Assembly (NCBI GenBank): GCA_007129945.1
Contig: SKUN01000102.1
Span: forward strand, 1-33,738
DNA: 33,738 nucleotides
Direction: 5' to 3'
Origin: Bacteroidales bacterium
GTDB taxonomy: Bacteria > Bacteroidota > Bacteroidia > Bacteroidales > UBA7960
In this document: positions 8,455 through 16,855 of the stretch, piece by piece
Position numbering within the stretch: the first letter of the stretch is position 1
Layout of the letters: every line of letters begins with the position of its first letter
Made by a program: the position numbers and the translations under genes
The notes under the pieces: generated by a model
The model's input: the letters and a program-made list of their open reading frames with translations, nothing else
The model's database searches: none
What the model was told of the DNA's origin: nothing

Positions 8455-9825
8455 TTATTCCCCTTTCAGCCCCTCCAACATGGAAGGGATCAGTTCTGAT
8501 ACGGTGGGATGAGGGATCACCGAATCCCTGACAACCGCATACGGGGCATCGGCATACATAATGTTAAGAATCCCGCTTATGATCTCATCCCCTCCCACAC
8601 CAAGTATTGATGCGCCCAGAATTTTTTTACTGCGTGAGTCAATGACCACACTCATTGAGCCCCTGGTTTCTCCTTTTTCCCCTGCCCGCGATACCTTGTC
8701 CATGGGCATTTTTGCTTCCAGGATGTCATACCCCTTTTCTTTTGCCTGGGTCTTGTTCATCCCGGCCCGGCCCAGCGGAGGATCCGTATACAAACAGTAA
8801 GAAATTATCCGGTCGGTCACTTTGCGGTCCCGGCCTGAAAGTTTATTGCCGGCGATGATCTCAAAATCGTTGTAGGCAGTATGGGTAAATGCTCCCTTGC
8901 CGTTACAGTCACCCAGCGCATAAACCCCTTTCACATTGGTTTCCAGGTAATCATCGGTTTTGATATAGCCACGCTCATCCGTTTCAATCCCGCCGGCCTC
9001 AAGATTCAATGTGTCGGTATTGGGTTTGCGCCCGACCGCTATCAGAATATGAGACCCGGTAATTTCAGGTTCCCCCTGTTCACAGTCAAGTTTGACGGTC
9101 ACCGATCCGTCTTCGTTCATCTGGCCTTGTGTGCAACTTGAATTGAGACGGAACCTGATCCCTTCTTCCTTTAAAAAATCAAGGATCTGTTCACTGATTT
9201 CATCATCTTCATGACCAATTATTTTGGGAGCTTTTTCCACGATGGTCACCTTGCTCCCAAACCTTTTGAACATCTGTCCGAACTCAAGCCCTATATAACT
9301 GCCGCCTATGACGATCAGGTGTTCGGGGAGTTTCGTCAGCTCCAGGATGGATTGATTGGTGAGATAATCCAGTGCCTTTAAATTGTCAGGGATAAGAGAC
9401 CGCGCACCCACATTGATATAAATCTCCGCTGCGCTTAATTCAGTATCATTCACCGATACCGTATTTCCCCCGGTAAAGCGGGCTTCTCCTTCGAATAAAG
9501 TAATGTAATCCTCATTTTCTACCCCTTTGCGGATGCCATCTGCTGATTTTTTAACCAGTGCATCTTTGCGCGCTTTTACTTTTCGCAGGTCGACCGAAGT
9601 CCCATCCGGAATAATCACCCCCAGTTCCTCTCCGTGCCGGGCATCCCAGGCTCGTCTGGCACTGGCCACGTATGCCTTGGTAGGCGTACAGCCGTCGTTC
9701 ACGCAAGTCCCGCCAAGGTGTTGTTTTTCTATGAAAGCCACCTTTTTCCCGGAGGCGGCCATCTTAAAGGCCAGGGGGGTACCAGCCTGCCCGGAGCCAA
9801 TAATGATCACGTCAAAATTTTTCAT
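8455..9825 (-). CDS. FAD pyridine-nucleotide disulfide oxidoreductase (MerA/Lpd-like)
   Basis: 456-aa class I flavoprotein disulfide reductase. The N-terminal FAD Rossmann motif is IIGSGQAGTP (8-17). The redox-active pair is Cys 41 and Cys 46 in GGTCVNDGCTPTK. The NAD(P)H-binding Rossmann motif is VIGGSYIGLEFG near residue 175, the second FAD motif is GVYALGDCNG, and the dimerisation domain ends with HPTVSELIP, giving the His-Glu dyad. There is no N-terminal HMA domain and no C-terminal Cys pair, so it is not a standard mercuric reductase; lack of lipoyl-complex neighbours argues against a housekeeping Lpd. ATG 9825 was preferred over an in-frame TTG at 9837 because the FAD motif then starts at the usual distance. 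The electron acceptor is unknown. Confidence 0.85.
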   Translation of the reverse strand: MKNFDVIIIGSGQAGTPLAFKMAASGKKVAFIEKQHLGGTCVNDGCTPTKAYVASARRAWDARHGEELGVIIPDGTSVDLRKVKARKDALVKKSADGIRKGVENEDYITLFEGEARFTGGNTVSVNDTELSAAEIYINVGARSLIPDNLKALDYLTNQSILELTKLPEHLIVIGGSYIGLEFGQMFKRFGSKVTIVEKAPKIIGHEDDEISEQILDFLKEEGIRFRLNSSCTQGQMNEDGSVTVKLDCEQGEPEITGSHILIAVGRKPNTDTLNLEAGGIETDERGYIKTDDYLETNVKGVYALGDCNGKGAFTHTAYNDFEIIAGNKLSGRDRKVTDRIISYCLYTDPPLGRAGMNKTQAKEKGYDILEAKMPMDKVSRAGEKGETRGSMSVVIDSRSKKILGASILGVGGDEIISGILNIMYADAPYAVVRDSVIPHPTVSELIPSMLEGLKGE

Positions 9826-9922
9826 GGGATGAAGCAATTACCAGGTAAGAAAGCCTGTTCGTATTTATAAAAGATTAATTGATCGTTTAAAACAAATAAA
9901 CAAATGCAAAATATATTTGTTC

Positions 9923-10187
9923 ATGGGCTCCGAGAAAAAACCATCAAATCCCATATTATTCAGGGCAGCGCACAGCGCATGATAAATAATACCATTGCCC
10001 GACTGCATCCCAGTCACGGGCTGAACATCAGTACAACCAGTTTCTTTACACCCATGTAAAACTCCGGGAAGCACTCGATGAACTGGCCTCTGAACCTTTA
10101 AGTGAAAAAAACGTCAGACGTTACCGGAACTACTCAATGCGTCTGTGTATTGCGTCCTCGGCAGAAGACATTCTTTATCCTGACTGA
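9923..10187 (+). pseudogene. Possible frameshifted remnant of a small gene
   Basis: Three successive plus-strand frames look like parts of one short protein: MGSEKKPSNPILFRAAHSA from ATG 9923; then INNTIARLHPSHG in the next frame from ATG 9979; then AEHQYNQFLYTHVKLREA and ALDELASEPLSEKNVRRY in the third frame, ending at the stop 10185-10187. Each step shifts the frame the same way, as two single-base deletions would. The last part looks strongly protein-like. I do not recognise the family. The remaining intergenic sequence (9826-9922 and 10188-10215) shows nothing else clear. Confidence 0.3.
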
Positions 10188-10215
10188 ATATCCAGGGAAA
10201 GAATTATACATCCTC

Positions 10216-10246
10216 TTTGGTGATTTCCAAAAAATTGGTACTTTCG
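10216..10246 (+). promoter_or_regulatory. Bacteroidota-type promoter of the iron ABC importer
   Basis: TTTG (10216-10219), a 19-base spacer, and TACTTTCG (10239-10246) match the Bacteroidota TTTG / TAnnTTTG promoter with one mismatch in the -7 element. The first gene of the operon starts 25 bases downstream. No clear Fur-type palindrome was identified by eye. Confidence 0.55.
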
Positions 10247-10271
10247 CCTTTTTAGTAACACGATTAATATA

Positions 10272-11477
10272 ATGGTGTTACGAAATAGCATAATGAAATG
10301 CCTTCACAGAATGACCCGGAATCTCCCGCTTGTTGCAATCACCCTGCTCTTTTTGCTGATCACTGTTTCAGCCTGCAACCGGACAGGTGAAACCGGATCT
10401 TCGTACAAAGCCAGTGATGCCTGGTCAGCTGATGGAGAAAACAACCCTGAAACCGCTGTGGTCACCGACATCAATGGCCGTCAGGTTCAAATCCCGGCTA
10501 CCGTGGAAAAAGTAATTTGTTCCGGCCCGGGCACGTTAAGGTTGTTGACCTATTTAAATGCGCACGACCGGATTGTGGCCGTTGACGGGATTGAAGTCCG
10601 CGGCGCCCCCATTGATGCCAGGCCATACGCCATTGCCAATCCTCAGTTTAAAGAATACCCCATTTTCGGTGAATTTCGCGGCTTCGACAATCCCGAGCTC
10701 ATCGCTGCCCTGGACCCCGGGCCTGATGTCATATTCAAAATGGCCCCGGGTGGTGGCATTGAGCCCGACCAGCTGCAGGATAAAACAGACATTCCTGTCA
10801 TTACGCTTCAATACGGCAACCTGACCTATGACTATGATACATTTAAACACGCCCTCAACCTGATGGCCGGCATCATGGAGCAGCAGGAAAGGGCGCAGGA
10901 AGTCATTGCCTATATTGATACATCCATTGCCGACCTGCAATCCAGGATTGACAATGCATCTGAGGTCTCTTGCTATATCGGGGGCCTGGGTCAGAGCGGC
11001 CCCCATGGTATCCAATCAACAAACCCGGCTTATGCCCCTTTCCGGTTTCTGGGCATTCAGAATGCCGCATCCGGCTCAAACAAATCATCACAACGATCTC
11101 ATCTGAATGTATCAAAAGAACACCTTATCTTTAGCGACCCTGACATCATATTCATTGACACATCCACCCTGAGTTTGCCGGGCAAGGCCAACGCCCTGGA
11201 GCAGTTGCAGCACGATCCTGCCTTCAGTGATATGCAGGCGGTAAGAAATGCCCGGGTATACGGACTGTTTCCCAATAACTCATACAACAAAAACATCGAG
11301 GTTGTACTGGCCAATGCCTACTACATCGGAAAGATCGTGTATCCTGAGAACTTCCGCGACATTGACCCCATGGAAAAAGCGGAAGAAATAGCCCGGTTTT
11401 TTAACGGGGCTCCGGCGTTCCGAGAGATGAACCTCATGTTTGACCACACCGGTTTCTCAAAATTGAATGTACAATGA
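10272..11477 (+). CDS. Iron-complex ABC transporter substrate-binding lipoprotein
   Basis: 401-aa class III (FecB/BtuF type) periplasmic binding protein. A signal sequence ends in lipobox VSAC with Cys 35, so it is membrane-anchored. The mature protein has the family's opening (VVTDINGRQVQIPATVEKVI, about 57-76), the GxFRGFDNPELIAALDPDV-type hinge around residues 135-155, and a C-terminal lobe with the usual long helices. The frame continues from ATG 10272; ATG 10293 (MKCLHR) is an alternative start. It overlaps the permease gene by four bases (ATGA), so translation is probably coupled. The likely ligand is an iron-siderophore, haem or cobalamin, with iron the usual annotation for this subgroup; the exact ligand is not readable. 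Confidence 0.85.
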   Translation: MVLRNSIMKCLHRMTRNLPLVAITLLFLLITVSACNRTGETGSSYKASDAWSADGENNPETAVVTDINGRQVQIPATVEKVICSGPGTLRLLTYLNAHDRIVAVDGIEVRGAPIDARPYAIANPQFKEYPIFGEFRGFDNPELIAALDPGPDVIFKMAPGGGIEPDQLQDKTDIPVITLQYGNLTYDYDTFKHALNLMAGIMEQQERAQEVIAYIDTSIADLQSRIDNASEVSCYIGGLGQSGPHGIQSTNPAYAPFRFLGIQNAASGSNKSSQRSHLNVSKEHLIFSDPDIIFIDTSTLSLPGKANALEQLQHDPAFSDMQAVRNARVYGLFPNNSYNKNIEVVLANAYYIGKIVYPENFRDIDPMEKAEEIARFFNGAPAFREMNLMFDHTGFSKLNVQ

Positions 11478-12559
11478 CTTTTCCCGGACCAAAGGCAACC
11501 ACCGGCAGGCAATTCCCCGGATACACAAAATATGTACGCCGGAAAATTGTTTTTATCATCTTCCTTGCTGTTTTAAGCATTTTGTTGTTCCTTGCGGCCA
11601 TCTCCCTGGGAGCCGTAAGCATCCCCATTGGGTCGGTGATCCGGACATTCTTTCATCCTGAAAGCATACCGGCAGTCAGAAATATCGTCATCAACATCCG
11701 GCTTCCGCATGCCATCGCAGCCCTGGTGGCCGGCGGAGGGCTGGCTGTTTCAGGGGCGGTAATGCAGTCGGTGCTTCGCAATCCCCTGGGCTCGCCCTTT
11801 ACCCTGGGCATATCACAAGCCGGGGCTTTCGGGGCTGCCATGGCCATAATGCTGATGGGCACAGGGGTCATGCAATTCACCCAAACAGCTGCCCTCACCA
11901 TAAGCAATCCCTATATTACCATGGCTTTTGCCTTTGCCGCTTCCATGGTCTCGGCCCTGATCATTATCCTGATCGCAAGAATATACCACGCCAGCCCGGA
12001 TGTAATGATCCTGTGCGGGGTTGCCCTGGGCTCTTTGTTTGCAGCGGCCACCATGTTCCTGCAATACTTTGCCGATGATGTGCAGCTGGCTGCCATTGTG
12101 TTCTGGGCTTTCGGCGATGTAGGCAGAGCGGGTTGGACAGAAATCGGCGTGATGGCCCTCACAGTCGTTCCGGGCACCCTGTTCTTTGTATTGAACCGGT
12201 GGAATTACAATGCCATGGAAGCCGGGGATGAAACGGCCAGGGGGCTGGGCGTTAAAGTTGAGACCGTAAGGATCACCGGCATGGTTGTGGCTTCGGTGAT
12301 CACCGCTTCCATTGTGTCTTTTCTCGGCATTATTGCCTTTGTGGGGCTCATCGCACCGCACATTGTCAGGAAAGCAATTGGCGACGATTATCGATTTTTG
12401 ATACCTGCCGCCTTTTTATGCGGGGCTTCATTGCTCCTGGCCTCGGACATTGCCGCCCGGCTGATGCTTCAACCCCATGTATTGCCGGTGGCTGTGCTGA
12501 CCTCCTTTATCGGAGGGCCGGCATTTATTTACCTTTTGTTGAAAAAAAGAGTCAAATAA
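11474..12559 (+). CDS. FecCD/BtuC-family ABC permease
   Basis: 361-aa membrane component of an iron-complex importer. It has about ten hydrophobic helices and the FecCD hallmarks: NIRLPHAIAALVAGGGLAVS near residues 73-92, the QSVLRNPLGSPFTLGIS region, ARGLGV near residue 256, and FVGLIAPHIVRKAIG, the ATPase-coupling loop. The N-terminus is basic and polar for about 28 residues before the first helix. It overlaps the upstream gene by ATGA, and its TAA overlaps the ATG of the ATPase by one base (TAATG), so all three subunits are likely made from one mRNA with coupled translation. Confidence 0.9.
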   Translation: MTFPGPKATTGRQFPGYTKYVRRKIVFIIFLAVLSILLFLAAISLGAVSIPIGSVIRTFFHPESIPAVRNIVINIRLPHAIAALVAGGGLAVSGAVMQSVLRNPLGSPFTLGISQAGAFGAAMAIMLMGTGVMQFTQTAALTISNPYITMAFAFAASMVSALIIILIARIYHASPDVMILCGVALGSLFAAATMFLQYFADDVQLAAIVFWAFGDVGRAGWTEIGVMALTVVPGTLFFVLNRWNYNAMEAGDETARGLGVKVETVRITGMVVASVITASIVSFLGIIAFVGLIAPHIVRKAIGDDYRFLIPAAFLCGASLLLASDIAARLMLQPHVLPVAVLTSFIGGPAFIYLLLKKRVK

Positions 12560-13311
12560 TGCTTGCAGTCAAAAACCTATCCGTCGGGTACCGTAAAGGA
12601 GAACTGATCTTAAAGGATCTCTCATTTTCACTCAGCCAGGGGAAAATGCTCGCCATCATAGGGCCCAATGGCGCAGGAAAGACCACCTTGATGCGCTGCA
12701 TCAATGCCATTTTAAAACCTTATAAAGGCGTAGTGGATATTGAGGATCAGAATGTATTTCAGATGGAGACCAAAGAGGTAGCCAGGAAAATCGGGTATGT
12801 ATCTCAGAATAATAAAGCAGGCAACATGACGGTATTCGATGCGGTGCTGCTTGGCCGCAACCCGCATGTGGGTGTCAGAAGTTCTCAGAAAGACCTGGAC
12901 GTGGCGGGCAATGCCCTCGGGCAACTGAACCTTTCACATCTTGCCACCCGTTACACCAATCAGCTAAGCGGGGGTGAACTGCAAAAGGTATGCATTGCAC
13001 GTGCACTGGTCCAGCAGCCCGAACTATTTCTGCTTGATGAGCCCACCAGCAATCTTGACCTGAAAAACCAGATGGATATCATGAAGATTGTCCGAAGGAT
13101 CACCACCGGCCAAAACCTCTCAGCCGTCATGACCGTTCATGACCTGAACCTGGCTTTCCGGTTTGCAGACTATCTCCTCCTGCTCAACAACGGGCACATT
13201 GTGACCCATGGCCCTCCACAAAGCATTACGCCGGAAGTCCTTACTGCTGTTTACGGGGTGGAGGTTGAACTGCTCCGGCATAACGGTCATATCCTGGCCG
13301 ATATCGCCTGA
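12559..13311 (+). CDS. ABC transporter ATP-binding protein (FecE/BtuD type)
   Basis: 250-aa cytoplasmic ATPase driving the importer. It has Walker A GPNGAGKTT (35-43), a Q-loop near VSQNN, signature LSGGELQ (136-142), Walker B LFLLDEP with Asp 160 and Glu 161, and the H-loop in MTVHDLN. The start at 12559 gives MLAVKNLSVGYRKG, exactly where this family begins; longer readings of the frame into the permease are not needed. The stop is 15 bases from the end of a convergent ferredoxin gene, with no room for a separate terminator. Confidence 0.92.
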   Translation: MLAVKNLSVGYRKGELILKDLSFSLSQGKMLAIIGPNGAGKTTLMRCINAILKPYKGVVDIEDQNVFQMETKEVARKIGYVSQNNKAGNMTVFDAVLLGRNPHVGVRSSQKDLDVAGNALGQLNLSHLATRYTNQLSGGELQKVCIARALVQQPELFLLDEPTSNLDLKNQMDIMKIVRRITTGQNLSAVMTVHDLNLAFRFADYLLLLNNGHIVTHGPPQSITPEVLTAVYGVEVELLRHNGHILADIA

Positions 13312-13326
13312 GTCCTTCAGTATCCC

Positions 13327-13524
13327 CTAATCTTCCTCGTACTGGATTACTTCCACAGGACAATCTTCAGCTGCTTCTTTAATGGCATCTGCATGTGCAT
13401 TAAAGTCAGCGCCTTCTTTGACCACAGCCTCATCGTCGGGCATGTCAAATACTTCCGGCGAAACATCCACGCATAATCCACAGGCGGTGCATCCGTCTTC
13501 GATCCAAACTTTTTTGATAGCCAT
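13327..13524 (-). CDS. Single-cluster [4Fe-4S] ferredoxin
   Basis: 65-aa acidic electron carrier. Four cysteines only: Cys 12, Cys 15 and Cys 18 (CTACGLC) and Cys 55 followed by Pro (DCPVEVI), which together bind one [4Fe-4S] cluster, as in the monocluster ferredoxins of Thermotoga and Desulfovibrio. The middle is highly acidic and ends QYEED. It would carry low-potential electrons in the cytoplasm, possibly for the aldehyde:ferredoxin oxidoreductase encoded 16 kb away (inference). It converges on the ABC operon and has no partner gene on its strand. Confidence 0.9.
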   Translation of the reverse strand: MAIKKVWIEDGCTACGLCVDVSPEVFDMPDDEAVVKEGADFNAHADAIKEAAEDCPVEVIQYEED

Positions 13525-13676
13525 AACTTTCAGTTTTAGAGGATTAATAATTGGGGTTAAGTAATGGGAAACAATTTATCAAAAAAACAAATACCATACC
13601 ATTCAAAAAAGACAGCATGCAGAAATAAGCGGCGCTGTCCTGAACCCGCAGGAGAACACCCGGTCATCCCCGGAAG

Positions 13677-14413
13677 TCAACAGTCCTTGATCAATTTACA
13701 ACTTACTTCATTTTCAGAATCTTTGCCGGAATCATAGTCATCAAAATTCTTCAGGGTGATCCGGGTAATCTCCTCGAGACTCTCATGGGTAAAAAATCCC
13801 ATATGGGCTGTGATCAGTACATTGGCGTAAGCCATCAGCTGGGCGATCTGGTTATCCCGGATCACCGTTTCAGAAAGATCCCTGAAGAATAGTTTTTCTT
13901 CCTGCTCATACACGTCAATGGCAAGGAATCCCAGGTGGCTATCTTTGAGCGAGTCAATCACCGCAGAGGTATCAATGAGTTTCCCACGGCTGGTATTGAC
14001 CAGCATGGCGCCTTTTTTCATTGTATGCAGGGTCTTTTCATTGATCATGTGATGCGTTTCAGGCGTGAGCGGACAATGCAGACTGAGTATGTCGCTTCCG
14101 GCAAACACATCATCCAGTTCCATATACTGCACACCCAGGTTCTTCATCTCTTCAGACGGGTACTTGTCATAGGCGATCACATCCGCCCCGAACCCCCGGA
14201 TAATGCGGATAAAAGCCTGTCCGATCTTTCCTGTACCGATCACGCCGATGGTTTTTCCATGAATATTAAATCCGCTGAGCCGTTCCAGTGAGAAATTGCC
14301 ATCTCTCACCCTGGCATAGGCCTTGTGGGTCTTACGTGCCAGGGTGAGGGTCAAAGCCATGGCATGCTCGGCAACCGCTTCAGGCGAATAGGCCGGCACA
14401 CGCATCACACGGA
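13677..14413 (-). pseudogene. D-lactate dehydrogenase (LdhA type), 5' truncated
   Basis: D-2-hydroxyacid dehydrogenase lacking its first third. Homology begins abruptly at [20 protein letters not shown], which in intact enzymes of about 330 aa lies near residue 95, and an in-frame stop (TGA at 14418-14420) lies immediately upstream. What remains is complete: NAD-binding GVIGTGKIGQ, SLHCPLTPETHHMI, catalytic Arg in NTSRGKLIDT, Glu in DVYEQEE and His in ITAHMGFFTHE. GTG 14408 is the longest available start, with an internal ATG just after it, but the protein would lack most of the substrate domain. The break coincides with the break in the divergent lactate permease. Probably non-functional. 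Confidence 0.85.
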
Positions 14414-15889
14414 TTGATCATTGCCGTGAATATCCTGCTGATTGTTTTCGGGCCGCTTACCCTGCTGTTTACACTTCGCGAAAGCGGGGCCATTGCAGTG
14501 ATTAACCGGGGTTTTGTAAGCATTTCTCCTGATAAGCGGATACAGGCCATCATCGTGGCCTGGCTGTTCGGGAGTTTCCTGGAAGGGGCCGCCGGTTTTG
14601 GCACACCCGCCGCCCTGGCTGCCCCGCTTCTGCTGGCCCTGGGGTTTCCGGCCCTTGCAGCAGTGATGGTGGCACTGATTGCCAACAGCACTGCGGTATC
14701 TTTCGGGGCTGTGGGCACACCCACCCTGATCGGACTGGGTACCTCCCTGAATCTTCCCCATGTAGTACACTCCATTGAACAAAGCGGATCCTCTTTCGGG
14801 ATGTTCATCCACCAGGCAGGCGGTCTCACGGCACTGCTGCATATGATCCCGGGTATTTTAGTGCCCCTGATCATGACCGGGATACTTACCCGGTTTTTCG
14901 GAGAGAAAAAAAGTCTTCGTGAAGGACTTGCCATCTGGCCCTATGCCATTTTTGCCGGGCTTTGTTTCGTCGTTCCTTATGTACTTGTGGCCATTTATCT
15001 CGGGCCGGAGTTTCCGAGTATTTTCGGCGGCCTGATCGGGCTGCTGATCCTTGCACCTGCGACCAGGGCAGGCTTCCTGGTGCCGAAAAAAACCTGGGAT
15101 TTTCCCGATCGCAGCAAATGGCAACCCAACTGGACAGGGGCCATTGAAGCAGGCTCAGGGCTGGAAAAATCCGGCATCCCGCTTACAAGGGCATGGTTCC
15201 CCTATATACTGATCGGGCTGTTGCTCATCATTACCCGGGTACGTTTTTTGCCGTTTAACAACTGGCTTGGTTCGGTCACCATCCAAAAAGAATCATTGTT
15301 TGGCACAACGATTTCAGCAGGTCTGGAGCCCCTGAATAACCCCGGGTTATTTCCTTTTGTGCTTGTGGCCCTGTTCAGCATTTTCCTGTTCAGGATGTCA
15401 AAAAAACAGGTAAAGACTGCCTGGGCAGAATCCTTCAACCGCATCAAAGGGCCTGCCATTGCCCTGGTTTTTGCCGTACCGATGGTAAGACTCATGATGC
15501 AGTCGGGAGAAAACCCCGGGGAGTTGCTCAGTATGCCGCTGGCAATGGCCAGTTTCATTGCGGGAATTGCCGGTTCGGTATGGCCGGTCTTCAGTCCTTT
15601 TGTGGGCGTGCTGGGCACCTTCATGGCAGGCTCCAATGCCGTTTCCAACATGCTGTTCACCCTCTTTCAATACGCCGTGGCGGAAGAGTCAGGGTTTTCC
15701 CCGCTGCTGATCGTCAGCATGCAGAATGTGGGCGGGGCCATCGGAAACATGGTAGGCGTACACAACATCATCGCCGCCTGTGCCACCGTCGGACTTTCCG
15801 GACTGGAAGGCGAACTGCTCAAAAAGAATCTCATCCCGGTATTGATCATGGGGCTCATGGTCGGAATAATCGGGATGATACTGGCCTGA
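14411..15889 (+). pseudogene. L-lactate permease (LctP family), 5' truncated
   Basis: Lactate:proton symporter of the LctP/GlcA family without its N-terminus. Homology starts at about [20 protein letters not shown], which in intact proteins of 500 aa or more follows two membrane segments and about 60-70 residues. From there the sequence is full and in frame: [30 protein letters not shown] (family signature), [25 protein letters not shown] and [19 protein letters not shown] near the C-terminus. No ATG is near the break; TTG 14414 is the first usable start (491 aa). Because its promoter and start region are gone, expression is doubtful unless rescued by new signals. It ends 16 bases from a convergent lipoprotein gene. 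Confidence 0.85.
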
Positions 15890-15905
15890 ATTTCAGGAAG
15901 CTTGA

Positions 15906-16676
15906 TTAGGGCAGAGAAGACTCCTGCACATATTCGTACTCCACGTCAAGCGTGATGTGTTCTCCTGAAAGCTCAAACAGGTGGATATGCTTGTTTACCT
16001 GCCTTGCCTCCTGCTGTGTAGGATTAAAACGGAAAGAATCCAGCAGTTCCGGGGTTTCGTCGTCTTCCAGTCTCACGTAAAGATCCAGCATCCAGGGCGT
16101 ATTCCCCATTGGCAGGGAAGCCGGCCATAAACCCGATTCGAGGGGAAGCTCATATTCGTCGGGCAATACAAGCGGAGGCAGCGACTGGTGATCACCAAAC
16201 CAGGCAAATGGATCAGCTGCCGGCCCCATCAGCCAGATAAGTTCTGTATTTTTCTCTGAATCTGAAGGGAGCGACTGTTCAATGGTTTCGTCCATCTCTT
16301 TAATGACAATCCGCCTGAACATCCGGTGGGAAGCAATCACAAATTGCTCGGTGGAGTCTTCCTGTCCGTCTTCGCCCATCACAGTCAGTTTCGCACGGAA
16401 CCGGTAACCAAGAGCCGGGGTCTGAAGGTCAGGGGTAAACACAGGGTTTTCTTCTGTACTGGTGGCGGATGACCCGAACTCCCAATAATAAGACACAGCG
16501 TTCTCACTCAGGTTGTTGAATACAACGGGCTCCCCGGCCTCATACCAGGTTTTTTCCACTTCAAATTCAGCCACGGGAGCTTTGGGAGGTTCTTCTTCCT
16601 GTTTGTCGTCACAGCTGGCTATCACGAACAGACAGAGCATACCAAGGGTAATGTAATTTCTTGTTTTCATGGTCAT
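15906..16676 (-). CDS. PKD-domain lipoprotein
   Basis: 256-aa predicted surface or periplasmic lipoprotein. The signal ends in lipobox VIASC with Cys 22, followed by a D/K/E/P-rich linker. Residues about 33-110 form a PKD-type beta-sandwich: PVAEFEVEKTWYEAGEPVVF, then NLSENAVSYYWEFG (the W-x-F-G core), and a strand with YRFRAKLTVMGEDG. The rest is an unrecognised region of about 140 residues, rich in Leu, Pro and Glu. ATG 16676 (MTMKTRN) was chosen; ATG 16670 is equally possible, and an in-frame TTG at 16724 would add a non-signal extension. PKD domains usually mediate protein or glycan contacts. No partner is evident on its strand. Confidence 0.75.
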   Translation of the reverse strand: MTMKTRNYITLGMLCLFVIASCDDKQEEEPPKAPVAEFEVEKTWYEAGEPVVFNNLSENAVSYYWEFGSSATSTEENPVFTPDLQTPALGYRFRAKLTVMGEDGQEDSTEQFVIASHRMFRRIVIKEMDETIEQSLPSDSEKNTELIWLMGPAADPFAWFGDHQSLPPLVLPDEYELPLESGLWPASLPMGNTPWMLDLYVRLEDDETPELLDSFRFNPTQQEARQVNKHIHLFELSGEHITLDVEYEYVQESSLP

Positions 16677-16701
16677 AAAGTTTAATTCTTGTTTTCGGCG
16701 G

Positions 16702-16733
16702 CAAATATAATATCCATGTTGCAAAAATCCAAA
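16702..16733 (-). promoter_or_regulatory. Bacteroidota promoter for the PKD lipoprotein gene
   Basis: On the minus strand TTTG (16733-16730) and TATATTTG (16709-16702) are separated by 20 bases; both elements match the Bacteroidota consensus exactly. The start codon lies 25 bases downstream. This is the clearest promoter in the window. Confidence 0.65.
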
Positions 16734-16780
16734 CTTTTTTTGGGAACCCCTTATAGGTCAGTTATGTAACTCAAACCCCT

Positions 16781-16788
16781 TATCTTTG
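16781..16788 (+). promoter_or_regulatory. Candidate -7 element for the cupin lipoprotein gene
   Basis: TATCTTTG matches TAnnTTTG perfectly, about 67 bases before the ATG at 16856. No TTTG stands at the -33 distance, so confidence is moderate. It faces away from the minus-strand promoter at 16702-16733, making this a divergent promoter region. Confidence 0.4.
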
Positions 16789-16855
16789 CAGTGCTTAAAT
16801 ATGACAGAAGAAAAAATCATAAAAGTAATCTGTCAACCAACAAAAATCGTATTTC

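Noticed and set aside
8455-9825. Mercuric reductase
   Set aside because: The vicinal C-terminal cysteines and HMA domain of MerA are absent and there are no mer neighbours.
12418-12558. Longer N-terminus for the ABC ATPase overlapping the permease
   Set aside because: The extension has no ABC ATPase homology, and the TAATG overlap at 12557-12561 gives the standard family start.
14405-14416. GTG 14408 and TTG 14414 as genuine starts of intact lactate genes
   Set aside because: Both proteins would lack conserved N-terminal regions, no leader or promoter can fit between two starts only 5 bases apart and divergent, and homology breaks at the same place.
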